Counted from the first letter of the stretch, positions 23,240 through 32,405 are shown. The stretch is 50,024 nt of DNA from an uncultured Acidobacteriota bacterium (GCA_902826795.1 CADEGD010000029.1:1-50024), one strand, 5' to 3'. Notes: generated from the sequence alone by a model not told the origin. Numbers and translations: made by a program.

Positions 23240-24019
23240 TTATAGACGCACGTCTTTTCCGGCAGGCGGCAGATCGCCTTTGTATAAAACGCTTTCAAGA
23301 AACAGCCCTGATGGAGGAGCGGTATGTTTTGCGGCCGCGTCCGACTTGAAGTTCAGCAGGCGCTCGAATTGCTCGACGGTCATGTTGCCCCGCCCGACCT
23401 CGCCAAGCAGCCCGACGATTCGCCGGACCATCTTCCATAGAAAATGCGATGCGCCAATGCGGAAGCAGATCAGATCTCCGTCCACCCAGACTTTCGCGTG
23501 ATCGACCTTCACGATCGTTGATTGCTTCTTGCCTTCTTCAAGCTCGCAGAACGAAAAGAAATCGTGTTTGCCGACCAGCAGTTCCGCAGCCGCGGCCATC
23601 GACTTCACATCGAGCCGGTCTTTGATCCACCACACGAAGGGCTTGCCGAACGCCGTCCGCCGGGTCGAGATTCGATAGAGATAATATCGGGCTACGGCCT
23701 CGTGCCGGGCGTGAAAATTTTCGGGAGCGTTCGACACCTTCAGGATATTTATGTCGTAAGGCAGCAGATCGTTAAAGCCGTGCTGGATCTGCAGCGGTGT
23801 TACGTTCGCCTGCAGCTCAGGCACTTTCAGATGAGCGACTTGCCTCAACGCGTGAACACCCGCGTCGGTCCGCCCAGCGCCGAACAGCTCGAACTTTCCC
23901 GCAAAAAGCTGACGCGCCACATCCTGCAACTCGCCCTGGATCGTCTTCGCGTTGTGCTGGATCTGCCAGCCGCGAAACCGCGTGCCTTCGTACTCGAGTT
24001 CTAATTTCCAGGTCGGCAT
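23240..24019 (-). CDS. truA: tRNA pseudouridine(38-40) synthase TruA
   Basis: A 259-residue protein using the start at 24019 (MPTWKLELEYEGTRFRGWQ), which matches the family; the 40 extra residues of the longest ORF come from repeat DNA. Catalytic Asp52 lies in FGAGRTDAGVHA. Other motifs: FHARHEAVARYYLYRI and SHFLWKMVRRIVGLL. It isomerises U38-40 in tRNA anticodon arms. Confidence 0.95.
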   Translation of the reverse strand: MPTWKLELEYEGTRFRGWQIQHNAKTIQGELQDVARQLFAGKFELFGAGRTDAGVHALRQVAHLKVPELQANVTPLQIQHGFNDLLPYDINILKVSNAPENFHARHEAVARYYLYRISTRRTAFGKPFVWWIKDRLDVKSMAAAAELLVGKHDFFSFCELEEGKKQSTIVKVDHAKVWVDGDLICFRIGASHFLWKMVRRIVGLLGEVGRGNMTVEQFERLLNFKSDAAAKHTAPPSGLFLESVLYKGDLPPAGKDVRL

Positions 24020-24054
24020 AGAGCTTATGCTTCGTAAAACAAATTCCGAGTTCG

Positions 24055-24110
24055 CCATCTTCTTGTTCAGTGGTGAAAGATCTTTAACCACAGAAAAGGA
24101 TGATCCGGAA
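24055..24110. repeat. GTGGTT-type repeat upstream of truA
   Basis: TTCTTGTTCAGTGGT ... AACCACAGAA with an intervening AAAGATCTTT, followed by a GGAACGAAC tail also seen at 49600-49615. Same family as 5111-5205 and the 49.5-kb copies, but less regular. Confidence 0.55.
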
Positions 24111-24163
24111 CGAACAAAACTGAACTGAACCGAATACACGGCACGGACGGGTGAGACGTCTGG

Positions 24164-24568
24164 CTAACTTTCTCCTATTTTTACCTTCTCTCTGAATTGA
24201 TTGATCGCGACGTATGTGACTTCGGCCTCGGTGACCTTGACCTTCTGTCGGCCCTGGCTGCCGAACCGCTCCGCTTCGACGACCACGTGTACCGTGATCG
24301 AGGTCGAACCGACCCGCAGCGTCTCGGCGTAAAAGCTAACGAGGTCGCCCATAAAAACAGGCTCGTGAAAGATAACTTCCTTCATCGCGACGGTAACGAA
24401 GCGATCATGCCGCGTGTGCCGGACCGCCTCTACGCCGCCGGCCACGTCGATGTAACTCAGGATCACGCCGCCAAACACCGTCCCATGCGCGTTCGTGTCC
24501 CGCGGCATCATCGTCAAACGTATCGCCGCATTCGGCTCGTCGACAGTCTTGTGAATTTGTTCAGTCAT
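24164..24568 (-). CDS. Hotdog-fold acyl-CoA thioesterase (YciA-like)
   Basis: A 134-residue single hotdog domain. Motifs match the YciA/ACOT group: TMMPRDTNAHGTVFGGVILSY with the catalytic Asp/Asn region, then HEPVFMGDLVSFYAE and VGSTSITVHVVVEAE. It hydrolyses acyl-CoA to free acid and CoA. The specific chain length is not predictable. It has no obvious operon partner; truA begins 145 bp downstream. Confidence 0.9.
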   Translation of the reverse strand: MTEQIHKTVDEPNAAIRLTMMPRDTNAHGTVFGGVILSYIDVAGGVEAVRHTRHDRFVTVAMKEVIFHEPVFMGDLVSFYAETLRVGSTSITVHVVVEAERFGSQGRQKVKVTEAEVTYVAINQFREKVKIGES

Positions 24569-24606
24569 AGATTATTCAAACAGGATGCACAGGCAAGTTG
24601 CGGTTA

Positions 24607-24693
24607 TCTCCGTGTTCTTTGTGTCTTCAACTTTGTGCCTTTGTGGTTAATGGATCTAAACACAAAGGCACAAAGTGTAAGACACGGAGAGCA
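24607..24693. repeat. Long palindrome of TTTGTG type, 3' side of the GxxExxY gene
   Basis: ACTTTGTGCCTTTGTG and its perfect 16-bp complement CACAAAGGCACAAAGT surround a 15-nt loop (GGTTAATGGATCTAAA region). The stem extends outward with TCTT/AAGA and TCTCCGTGT/ACACGGAGA. Its left arm is repeated directly at 25085-25133, on the other side of the GxxExxY gene. Confidence 0.85.
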
Positions 24694-24703
24694 CGAAAAT
24701 TAA

Positions 24704-25084
24704 TCAAAGAGTACCGTTTATCACTCGCTTGATCCCATGTTTCAAAACTTCCACGTTGAAGGTGATCAGTAGTCCCAGCCGAAAGTCACCAAGCTTGAGA
24801 TACGTGAGTGTCTGGGCGAGAAATATCGGATTTATCCCATCACAGGCCTTTACCTCGATTACAAGTTTGTTCTCAACCAGAATGTCGATCCTATAGCCGC
24901 ATTGAAGATGGACTTCTTCAAACACAAGCGGCATCGCCTTCTGCTTTTCAGCTCTTAGTCCTGACTGAATGATCTTGTAGTAAAGACATTCTTCGTACGC
25001 GTTCTCAAGCAATCCGGGACCGAGAGCCCGGTGAACATCGATCGCCAGGCCTATCACTTTATGTGCAATTTCATTCTCGTGCAT
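24704..25084 (-). CDS. GxxExxY family protein (PD-(D/E)xK-like fold)
   Basis: A 126-residue protein with the family's defining motif Gly24-x-x-Glu27-x-x-Tyr30 (GPGLLENAY). A nuclease-like core follows: Asp67 ... Glu77-x-Lys79 (YRIDILVENKLVIEVKA). Family function is unknown; the fold suggests a nuclease. It is flanked on both sides by copies of the same repeat arm, as if gene and repeats travelled together. Codon use is slightly AT-richer than its neighbours. Confidence 0.9.
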   Translation of the reverse strand: MHENEIAHKVIGLAIDVHRALGPGLLENAYEECLYYKIIQSGLRAEKQKAMPLVFEEVHLQCGYRIDILVENKLVIEVKACDGINPIFLAQTLTYLKLGDFRLGLLITFNVEVLKHGIKRVINGTL

Positions 25085-25133
25085 AAAATCTCTGAGTTCT
25101 TTGTGTCTTCCCCTTTGTGCCTTTGTGTTTAGC
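25085..25133. repeat. Single TTTGTG repeat arm, 5' side of the GxxExxY gene
   Basis: TCTGAGTTCTTTGTGTCTTC and CTTTGTGCCTTTGTG in order, nearly identical to the left arm of the palindrome at 24607 and in the same orientation. The end overlaps the stop of the alpha/beta hydrolase. Confidence 0.75.
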
Positions 25134-25776
25134 TCTGTAGTATCTGGCGTTCCGTCCAGTCGCGAATAACATCCCTCAGTTCGTTCAGATCGTCATCAAA
25201 AAAGTGTCCGCAGTTCTCGAACACTACGAGCGCCGCATCGGTATTGGCAGCGACGCGATCAAACAGGGCCCGAAGATTTTCGATCGCCCCGAACTCATCG
25301 CGGTCGCCATGGACGAACAGCATCGGCTTGCGGACTTGGGTCAGGAAATCGAAGTCGCCGTATTTGTCGACCGGCGTGCCGATCGAGATGAGACGCACAA
25401 CGCGGTCGTCGTTCATCCCGACAGCCATTCCGGTTCGCGCGCCAAACGAAAAGCCCGCAAGCGTGATCGGCTGGCCCGGATATGTTTCGGCAAGATAGCC
25501 GAGCGCGTCGCGAACGTCTTCCATCCCGCCCTCGATCTCGTTGTGCTCGCCCGTCGATGCGCCGACGCCGCGAAAGTTGAACCGCAGCGTGATCAATCCC
25601 GCGTCGATCAAGCCCGCAGCCGCGCGAAACACGACCTTGTTATGCATCGTTCCGCCGCCGAGCGGATGCGGATGACAAACAAGCCCGACGCCTTTAGCCT
25701 CGCCGGCCGGCTCCTTTAATATCGCTTCAAGCTGCCCGTGCGACGCCGGTATAAAAAGATTGCCCTTCGGGTACAT
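25129..25776 (-). CDS. Alpha/beta hydrolase
   Basis: A 215-residue single-domain hydrolase. The oxyanion region CHPHPLGGGTMHNK, nucleophile Ser110 in AGFSFGA, acid near Asp158/Asp160 (HGDRDEFG) and His191 (NCGHFF) are seen. The CHPHP...GGTMHN motif marks a widespread group of cytoplasmic hydrolases of undefined substrate. It overlaps the repeat arm at its 3' end, which encodes the last residues. Confidence 0.9.
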   Translation of the reverse strand: MYPKGNLFIPASHGQLEAILKEPAGEAKGVGLVCHPHPLGGGTMHNKVVFRAAAGLIDAGLITLRFNFRGVGASTGEHNEIEGGMEDVRDALGYLAETYPGQPITLAGFSFGARTGMAVGMNDDRVVRLISIGTPVDKYGDFDFLTQVRKPMLFVHGDRDEFGAIENLRALFDRVAANTDAALVVFENCGHFFDDDLNELRDVIRDWTERQILQS

Positions 25777-25932
25777 AACGAATCTCCGATTCTAGGCGGT
25801 CGCGTGACGGCTCGCAAATCTGTTGCGGCCGAAGCATCCTTTTGTCTCGCCGTGCATCTCACTCTGCGAACAACGCACAAAAATTTGGACGTTTCATCCA
25901 CCATCTAAATTAGGAAAGAAGCGAGGTGTTTT

Positions 25933-26976
25933 ATGAATGGCTTGGCAAAGTTCAGCCTTATGGCGGTGGTGTGTTTTCTGTCGGCGACGGTGTCGGTATA
26001 CGGCCAGACGGCTTATCGGATATCGGCTCCTTACACGCACAAGAATCTCACGATTTTTCTCATCCACGGAGCGGATTCGAGCAGCAACAAGGACCTGATC
26101 ACGCTTGAGGAAGCTCTCAAGATGAAGATCTTTAAAGTGTATGAGACCGAAGACGTGAATGAGTTGATGGTCGAAAACATCTCGCCGAAATACGACGTTT
26201 TTATTCAATCGGGCGACATCGTAAAGGGCGGAAAGCAAGACCGCGTGCTCGCCATCAGCGTCATAATCCCTCGAAATTCCGGCAAGGTATCGATCGAGGC
26301 GTTTTGCGTCGAATCAGACCGCTGGTCGAGCCGGGGGAACGAGAGCCGGAAAGAATTTTCGTCGTCGGAAGAGCGAATCGTTACGAAGGAACTCAAGATC
26401 GCGACCAACGGAACCGGAATTGGTGCGGGCTCGGGAGACGGGAACGGCGATGGGCGAGGATCGCAGTCACAAGTGTGGGCCGAAGTAGCAAATGCGCAGC
26501 GTAACATCAACGCGAATGTCTCAGTTGACGTGACCGCTAACGCGTCGGCTTCGAGCCTGCAGCTATCGCTTGAGAACAAGAAACTTGTGAAAGAGCGTGA
26601 GGCCTTTGTTAAGAACCTCTCAAGCCTCACGAAAGATAAAAGCGACGTGATCGGATACGCGTTTGCGATCAACGGAAAGATCAACAGCGCGGATATCTAT
26701 GTGTCCAATTATCTGTTTGAAAAACTTTGGCCGAAAATGCTCAAAGCCGCCGTCGTCGAGGCGATCTCGCTGTCCAATCAGCCGAACGCCGAAAGTCAGC
26801 CGAGCCAGACTGACATCACTGCCTTCCTCGCTGAAGCCGAAAAGGGAGCCGCGAAGGAGCGCGAAACCGTCGCGAAGTCGAAGGTGGTAACGCGGTCGAC
26901 TGAAAAGGAAGCCGTGTATGAGATGCGTGACAAGGCTGACAACGTCGTGCATCGGAACTACGTGAAACTTAACTGA
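25933..26976 (+). CDS. Secreted ARPP-1 (DUF6569-like) domain protein
   Basis: A 347-residue exported protein (signal peptide MNGLAKFSLMAVVCFLSA...YGQ). Residues ~30-130 carry the ARPP-1-type pattern: long strand pairs, GDIVKGGKQDRVLAISVIIP, and VSIEAFCVESDRW. A Gly/Asp-rich linker follows (GAGSGDGNGDGRGS, ~155-170), then a second segment that continues the fold, including VIGYAFAINGKINSADIYVSN and LFEKLWPKML. The C terminus is charged. Function unknown. The start is supported by AGGAAAG / GAGG upstream. Confidence 0.75.
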   Translation: MNGLAKFSLMAVVCFLSATVSVYGQTAYRISAPYTHKNLTIFLIHGADSSSNKDLITLEEALKMKIFKVYETEDVNELMVENISPKYDVFIQSGDIVKGGKQDRVLAISVIIPRNSGKVSIEAFCVESDRWSSRGNESRKEFSSSEERIVTKELKIATNGTGIGAGSGDGNGDGRGSQSQVWAEVANAQRNINANVSVDVTANASASSLQLSLENKKLVKEREAFVKNLSSLTKDKSDVIGYAFAINGKINSADIYVSNYLFEKLWPKMLKAAVVEAISLSNQPNAESQPSQTDITAFLAEAEKGAAKERETVAKSKVVTRSTEKEAVYEMRDKADNVVHRNYVKLN

Positions 26977-27183
26977 TCAAACAGCATTGTGAATAGGATG
27001 ATCGACGGTACCGTCGCGGGTATTTGCGGCCGATTCTGGCTGTGCGCGAAAAGTGTTCTTGAGGCTATCGCCCGCCTGCGGCGCCCGAATTTTTGAGCGA
27101 GAAAATATGCTGCGCCAAAAACTTTTTGATTGGAGCCACTTTTTGCGATCATCCTGGATTTTCCGTTCCTGCTGATACTTCAT
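26977..27183 (-). CDS. Possible small basic protein, unknown
   Basis: A 68-codon minus-strand ORF (MKYQQERKIQDDRKKWLQSK...) with GGAAAG just upstream of the ATG and neighbour-like codon use. Its TGA directly abuts the stop of the convergent gene at 25933-26976. It is strongly charged and matches no family I know. It otherwise fills a 318-nt stretch without any gene. It may be a chance ORF. Confidence 0.35.
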   Translation of the reverse strand: MKYQQERKIQDDRKKWLQSKSFWRSIFSRSKIRAPQAGDSLKNTFRAQPESAANTRDGTVDHPIHNAV

Positions 27184-27294
27184 TTCTTTCCGTTCATGCG
27201 GGTTTGTGACTTCGGGCAAGGCCGTCGGCTTCTGCCGAAGCGGGTTTCGTGATAATTTTCTTGCTTGACGCGCACACTGGTTTTCAAGCAAAAG

Positions 27295-29118
27295 ATGGAC
27301 GAAAACGCCGCACAGCAGCCGGCCGCGACCGCACCGGCAAAGCTCACCTGGAAGCAATATTTGGAATCGGAATCCGCAACGCGGTTCGTGTATTTGATGT
27401 TCGGGCTTATCGCGGCGGCGATGGTGCTCGGATATCTGCAATTTCGAACCGAAGCGATCTGCTGCGGCGATTGGGATGGCTATTACCACATTCGCTGGTC
27501 GTCCCTATTGTGGGAAAGCCTTAGTTCGGGCAACGGCCTACCGGTTTTCAACTGGCTGCCGCTAACCGTATTAAATCCAACACATTACAACGACCATCAT
27601 TTCTTGTTTCATCTGGCTCAGATCCCGTTCTTATGGTTTTTTGAACCTGTAATGGCCGCGAAAATCGCCGCTGTAGTTTTCGGAACGGCCGCCGTTTTTT
27701 CAGTCTACTGGATGCTCTATCGGTATCAGGTCGACTATTTGCTCGTTTGGTTTTTCGCGATCCTGACCTGCGCAAACATGTTCTATTACCGCATGAACAT
27801 GGCAAAAGCGCCGCCGCTGACGATAATTTTCACCATCGCCGGCATCTACTTTTTATTCGAGCGAAAATATATCTGGCTGCTGCCCCTGATGTTCGCGTTC
27901 GTGTGGACCTACAGCCTTTTCCCGCTTCTTTGGATCGCCGCGATCATTTGGACGATCATTATTGCGTGGAACGAGCGCCGGTTCGACTGGCGCCCGCTTG
28001 CTTACACGACGGCCGGAATGATCGCAGGAAATATCATCAATCCGTACTTCCCCGCGAACCTCTATCTCTTTTGGGAACATGCATATACGAAGATCAAGGT
28101 AGGCAGCGACTTCGCCGTCGCGGTCGGCGGCGAGTGGTATCCGTATTCGGGTATGGAACTGCTCACGCATTTTCCGGTCGCGATGTTGGCGATGCTGCTC
28201 GGCTACATTTTCTTCATGCCGCGAAACGGAAAACTGCCTGAAAAAGCGACCTTTTTCCTGATGTTTGTCTCGATACTGCTCGCGGCCCAGTTCCGATCGA
28301 AACGCTTCGCAGAATATTTTCCGCCGTTTGCCGTACTGTTTTTTGCATTTAGTCTGCAGGCATTCCGACAACCGAAAACCGTCGAGCTTCCGGACGAATT
28401 CAAGCGCGAGCTCGAACCGTTTCTCGACGCCGACAAGCCCAGAGCGGGTGGCGATAAGTGGAGCACCGTCCGCGAGGCCTCGGCCTGGGCGATCGGGGCA
28501 GTACTGGGCATTTATTTCCTGTTCAACATCGTCGGATTTCATCGCTTTGGCATCGACCAGGAAGGCCTCGCCGAAACGATTCGCGGGAACGAGGCGAACG
28601 ACCGCTATCGTCAGGCGATGGCGTGGGCGACCGGCATCGACGCGAATGGGAAAGAAAATATTCCTGCGGGCGAACGCATCTTCAATGCCAATTGGGACGA
28701 TTTTCCGAAGCTTTTCTTTTTCAACCAGAAACACGCATACGTTTACGGTCTGGACCCGAACTATCTATATTCACAGAACCCCGATCTTTACAAGCTTTTG
28801 CTGGATATAACGTCGGGAAAAACAGAAGATGCGGGTCCGATCATCCGCGAAAAATTTGGCGCGAATTATGTATTTACCGACGCCAAGGAAAATGATGAAA
28901 TGGTCGGGAAACTTCTTGCCAGCGGCTGGGCCGAGATCGCTTACGATGACGACGAAGGCCGTATTTTAAGGATCCGTGCCGAAAAAGGGGAACCTTGGAA
29001 AGATAGCCAGGAGCCGGAAACTCCGGAAGAAAAAGAAGAGCTCGACCGAATGGAACAGAACGACAACGCCAATTCAAATGCGAATTTGCCGGAGGAAGAT
29101 GCGGAAACGAATCAATAG
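27295..29118 (+). CDS. Multi-pass GT-C-like membrane glycosyltransferase
   Basis: A 607-residue protein with about ten membrane segments (residues ~30-415) and a soluble C-terminal domain. A first extracytoplasmic loop with acidic and aromatic residues (CCGDWDGYYHIRWSSLLWE) recalls the WD-x-YYH-x-R motif of STT3-type GT-C enzymes, which use lipid-linked sugars. The C-terminal part (AGERIFNANWDDFPKLFF, YVYGLDPNYLY, FGANYVFTD) is common in such membrane proteins. The tail is Glu/Asn-rich. Start at 27295 is chosen over 27265. The next gene overlaps it by 20 nt. Confidence 0.75.
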   Translation: MDENAAQQPAATAPAKLTWKQYLESESATRFVYLMFGLIAAAMVLGYLQFRTEAICCGDWDGYYHIRWSSLLWESLSSGNGLPVFNWLPLTVLNPTHYNDHHFLFHLAQIPFLWFFEPVMAAKIAAVVFGTAAVFSVYWMLYRYQVDYLLVWFFAILTCANMFYYRMNMAKAPPLTIIFTIAGIYFLFERKYIWLLPLMFAFVWTYSLFPLLWIAAIIWTIIIAWNERRFDWRPLAYTTAGMIAGNIINPYFPANLYLFWEHAYTKIKVGSDFAVAVGGEWYPYSGMELLTHFPVAMLAMLLGYIFFMPRNGKLPEKATFFLMFVSILLAAQFRSKRFAEYFPPFAVLFFAFSLQAFRQPKTVELPDEFKRELEPFLDADKPRAGGDKWSTVREASAWAIGAVLGIYFLFNIVGFHRFGIDQEGLAETIRGNEANDRYRQAMAWATGIDANGKENIPAGERIFNANWDDFPKLFFFNQKHAYVYGLDPNYLYSQNPDLYKLLLDITSGKTEDAGPIIREKFGANYVFTDAKENDEMVGKLLASGWAEIAYDDDEGRILRIRAEKGEPWKDSQEPETPEEKEELDRMEQNDNANSNANLPEEDAETNQ

Positions 29119-29533
29119 CCTTCTTGTTTTTTTGCTTGCCGTTATTGTTTGTTCGTGCGCGCCGAACCAGCGGATCGTTGAATCGAACGCTCAGTTGACC
29201 GAAGGCGAGGCAAATAGGGCGGCGGCAACGCCGGTGCGATCGTCAATCGAGCGGGACATCGAAGCGATGCGGACGGCGGATTTCGTCTTTATCTATCTGA
29301 TCAAAAGAAAGGACGGCGGGCCGCTGGATGCCGAAGACAAGCGATTTGCCTCCGCCGTAATTCCGGGCGAGATGAACCGTCGGACGGTCGCCGACGAAGG
29401 CCGGGCGATCCTAATCGGGTCGAATTTCCGAATGCCTGACGATTCGCGAAAGCTGATCGAAGAACGCTTTGTTTTCGAAGACCTTTCGCGAGACCCGAAT
29501 CCGGTAAATTCAAACGCACAGGCCAGTAAGTAA
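29099..29533 (+). CDS. Lipoprotein, unknown function
   Basis: A 144-residue protein. Start 29099 (MRKRINSLLVFLLAVIVCSC) gives a lipoprotein signal with lipobox VCSC. GGAGG lies 4-8 nt upstream, inside the preceding gene. The mature part (ERDIEAMRTADFVFIYLIKR, DKRFASAVIPGEMNRR, DDSRKLIEERFVFEDLS) has no recognised domain. The start overlaps the GT-C gene by 20 nt, and the stop shares a base with the next start (TAATG), so all three should be one translationally coupled operon. Confidence 0.8.
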   Translation: MRKRINSLLVFLLAVIVCSCAPNQRIVESNAQLTEGEANRAAATPVRSSIERDIEAMRTADFVFIYLIKRKDGGPLDAEDKRFASAVIPGEMNRRTVADEGRAILIGSNFRMPDDSRKLIEERFVFEDLSRDPNPVNSNAQASK

Positions 29534-30744
29534 TGCCGAAAGTGATCGAAGAAACACCGGCTGAAGTCGAACGCCTGCTCGAACCGAAGCAGATCGAACC
29601 CGTCCGCGTCGTGCTTGATCCGTCATCGCCGTCTATCCGCTCGATCGTGCGAGTACTGGTCGTGGCGATGGTGTTTCTTTTCATCGGGAGCCGCATTGAA
29701 AATGTCATCGGCTCGCTCACGTATCTGTTCTTTCTATTGGTCTTATCTATCTTTTTTGCTTACCTTATCGACCCCTTGGTCAAATTGATCCGAAGGCCTT
29801 TCAAGGCTCGGCAGATCGAGCGGTTCATGCCCCGGTCATTGGCGATCGCGATCTCGTATCTGCTTGTCTTTACGATACTTGGTGTCACGATCGCGAGCAT
29901 TGCCCCTCGTGTTTCACAGCAGGCACGCGACTTTGCTTCTAATCTCCCGTCTTACAGTGCCTCGGTCGAGCGTTCGTTTAACGACCTCAACCGCCGTTTC
30001 GATCGGCTGCGAATTCCTAATGAGGTTCAGACGAAACTCAATGAACAGGCGGTCTTGCTCGGCGAGCGGATCACGGCGGCGATCGGCGGTGGCCTGGTGT
30101 CATTTCTGACCTTTGTTCCTTGGCTGATAATTATTCCGATACTCGGATTTTTCTTCCTGAAAGACGTTAATTCCTTTCGGCTCGCGGTCTTGCGGCTGTT
30201 TCCAGCAGGCCAGTGGCGACTGCGGGCCGACGGCATTTTAAGCGATGCCAATCAGACGCTGGCGGCGTACGTAAGGGCGTGCATCATTTCCTGCGTTTTG
30301 ATCGGCGCGGTGTGCACCATCGCCTTTTACATAATCGGGCTGAAATACGCACTTTTATTGGGAATTTTGGCAGGAATTTTTGAGTTCGTGCCGTTGCTAG
30401 GCCCGTTGACGATCGGCGTGATCGCGGTTGCGACAGCCGGATTCGGCGACGACCCCTGGAAAGCCCTGCCGACTTTGATCTTTCTGGTCATTCTCCGAAT
30501 TGTTCACGATTACATTACATACCCGCGCATTATTCGCGGCGGTATTCATCTTCATCCGGTGCTGATCATTTTATCGGTGCTCGCGGGCGAGCAGATCGCG
30601 GGCATTCCGGGTGTATTTTTGGCGATTCCCGTTGTGGCCTTGATCACCGTCGCTTACAAGCATTTCCTGGCCCATCAAGGAAGCAGAACTCTGTTTGAAG
30701 GCCTGGTTCACGAAGAGAAAAAGCCGAGCGAGGATGTCGCTTGA
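29533..30744 (+). CDS. AI-2E family transporter (TqsA/PerM-like)
   Basis: A 403-residue inner-membrane protein of the AI-2E transporter family (PF01594). It has about eight membrane segments with the typical long helical region after the third (VSQQARDFASNLPSYSASVERSFNDL), the loop YLIDPLVKLIRR, and a conserved C-terminal block (LLGILAGIFEFVPLLGPLTIGVI ... IIRGGIHLHPVLIILSVLAG) shown here only in part. Despite the name, substrates vary. It is last in the overlapping operon. Confidence 0.92.
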   Translation: MPKVIEETPAEVERLLEPKQIEPVRVVLDPSSPSIRSIVRVLVVAMVFLFIGSRIENVIGSLTYLFFLLVLSIFFAYLIDPLVKLIRRPFKARQIERFMPRSLAIAISYLLVFTILGVTIASIAPRVSQQARDFASNLPSYSASVERSFNDLNRRFDRLRIPNEVQTKLNEQAVLLGERITAAIGGGLVSFLTFVPWLIIIPILGFFFLKDVNSFRLAVLRLFPAGQWRLRADGILSDANQTLAAYVRACIISCVLIGAVCTIAFYIIGLKYALLLGILAGIFEFVPLLGPLTIGVIAVATAGFGDDPWKALPTLIFLVILRIVHDYITYPRIIRGGIHLHPVLIILSVLAGEQIAGIPGVFLAIPVVALITVAYKHFLAHQGSRTLFEGLVHEEKKPSEDVA

Positions 30745-30754
30745 GGCGTCCGTA

Positions 30755-31786
30755 TCACTTTCTTACATCGGCTAAGATCAACTTCCGAAATGCGTCGAAG
30801 TCATCAATGATCGTGTCGGCGAAGGCCACGTAGCAGGGAACTTCAAAGTCAAATCTCCCTAGTTTTACTGCATCCTTCGCAGTCGTCACGAGTCCAGCGG
30901 CGCCGGACTGTTTAGCCTCTAATTCCAGCCTTTTGATGTCAGCCTTCGTAAATCGGTGATGGTCGCGGAACGACTCAGTGGCAGCGATATTTAGGTTGGC
31001 ACTTGCCAGCGATCTGAAGAAGTTCTCCGGATTGCCTATGCCCGTGAAAGCAAACAGCTTTTCGTGGTCGCTTATCTCGATCGTTGAATCACCGGGAAAA
31101 TCTTCGATATGACCGATTCCGCTGATCTTCGTGGTCGCTTGAAAAATGGCCGCGGCGGGGCTTTTTGCCTTCAAACGCTTCTCAAGAGCGGCGGTGTCGT
31201 CTACAAGCTCGGTCCGCGTGATAACTATTGCGTCAGCACGGCTTAGGCCATTGAATGATTCTCGCAGTGCGCCCGCCGGCAGCATTAAACCGTTGCCGCA
31301 GGGATTCGTAGCATCAATGCAGACGATATCGAGATCGCGTCGGGCCCGGCGATGTTGAAAGGCGTCGTCTAGGATAAAGGCACTGATATCAAAGTTTTCT
31401 CGCGCCCATTCCGCGGCGGCGACACGATCAGGATCGGCGACAATGATCGCTTTACCTCTAAGCCTTTGTGCGAGTTCGACTGGTTCATCGCCGCCCGTCG
31501 TCGCGTCAACCAGAACGTTTTTTCCGTCGCTGACGAGCACTCGACGTTTCGGATCTTTTTTCCCGTATCCGCGAGTCAAAATGCAAACCTTTTCGCCGTC
31601 GTCCAATAATATCGTCGCTATCAACGCCACGAGCGGAGTCTTCCCCGTTCCGCCGGTCGTGAGATTTCCGACGCTTATTGTTCGTGCCCCCAAATCGTAA
31701 CTCTTCAGGATCGCTCGATCATAGAAACGGTTCCGCACGTCCATCATGCGGCCGTAGAATTTTCCGAATGGTGTGAGCGGGTTCAC
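30755..31786 (-). CDS. lpxK: Tetraacyldisaccharide 4'-kinase
   Basis: A 343-residue membrane-associated kinase that phosphorylates the lipid A disaccharide to make lipid IVA. Features: N-terminal amphipathic helix, Walker A GGTGKT at residues 45-50 (SVGNLTTGGTGKTPLV), CILTRGYGKKD, and DDAFQHRRARRDLDIVCID. It ends 10 bp from the convergent transporter. With LpxI it shows a lipid A pathway whose other genes lie elsewhere. Confidence 0.95.
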   Translation of the reverse strand: MNPLTPFGKFYGRMMDVRNRFYDRAILKSYDLGARTISVGNLTTGGTGKTPLVALIATILLDDGEKVCILTRGYGKKDPKRRVLVSDGKNVLVDATTGGDEPVELAQRLRGKAIIVADPDRVAAAEWARENFDISAFILDDAFQHRRARRDLDIVCIDATNPCGNGLMLPAGALRESFNGLSRADAIVITRTELVDDTAALEKRLKAKSPAAAIFQATTKISGIGHIEDFPGDSTIEISDHEKLFAFTGIGNPENFFRSLASANLNIAATESFRDHHRFTKADIKRLELEAKQSGAAGLVTTAKDAVKLGRFDFEVPCYVAFADTIIDDFDAFRKLILADVRK

Positions 31787-31835
31787 GGTCTAGATTCCCT
31801 CCGTCATCTAATTAATAATTGATAATTTAGAATTA

Positions 31836-32405
31836 CTAATTAATTCGGAGGAAGTTAGCGAGCATCTGTTTGCCATGCTCGGTCAGAATCGATTCTGGAT
31901 GAAATTGAACGCCTTCGATTGGGAGTTGTTTGTGACGCAGGCCCATTACGAGGCCGTCGGGCGATTCGGCGGAGATCTCGAGGCAATCGGGCATTCCATC
32001 GCGTTCGACTATTAGCGAGTGATAGCGGCCTGCTTTGAATGTTTTGGGCAGTCCGTCGAAGATCGATCGGCCATCGTGTGTCACATCTACAGGTTTGCCA
32101 TGGACCGGCTCAGGCGCCCGCGAGACCTTTCCGCCGAAGTGTTGGCCGATCGCCTGATGGCCGAGACAAACCCCGAGAATCGGTAGTTTTTCGGCAAATC
32201 TTTCAATAGTTTTGAGTGTTATTCCCGCCGAATCGGGCGTTCCGGGACCGGGTGAGATCAGGATTCGTTCGGGTCTCAAATCTTTCTCAATCGCGTCGAC
32301 CGAGATCTCGTCGTTGCGAAATATTTTCATGTCACAGCCCAGTTCGCCAAGATATTGGACGAGGTTGTACGTAAACGAATCGTAATTGTCGATGACGAGA
32401 AGCAT
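31836..32405 (-). CDS. trpG: Anthranilate/aminodeoxychorismate synthase glutamine amidotransferase
   Basis: A 189-residue class I glutamine amidotransferase. The triad is Cys80 ([11 protein letters not shown]), His169 and Glu171 ([11 protein letters not shown]). N-terminal [20 protein letters not shown] and oxyanion SPGPGTP are classic. Members may serve tryptophan (TrpG), folate (PabA) or both; no trpE, trpD or pabB gene is in the window. Confidence 0.94.
   Translation of the reverse strand: MLLVIDNYDSFTYNLVQYLGELGCDMKIFRNDEISVDAIEKDLRPERILISPGPGTPDSAGITLKTIERFAEKLPILGVCLGHQAIGQHFGGKVSRAPEPVHGKPVDVTHDGRSIFDGLPKTFKAGRYHSLIVERDGMPDCLEISAESPDGLVMGLRHKQLPIEGVQFHPESILTEHGKQMLANFLRIN

Noticed and set aside
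24020..24139. 40-residue N-terminal extension of TruA
   Set aside because: The family starts at MPTWKLELEYEG; the extra residues are encoded by a GTGGT-type repeat and its surroundings.
26977..27489. 170-codon minus-strand ORF starting inside the GT-C gene
   Set aside because: The upstream 100 codons are antisense to the GT-C start; only the inner 68-codon part from 27183 was kept as a low-confidence ORF.
27850..28740. 293-codon minus-strand ORF in the GT-C gene
   Set aside because: Antisense to membrane-segment coding; Arg/Glu-rich shadow.
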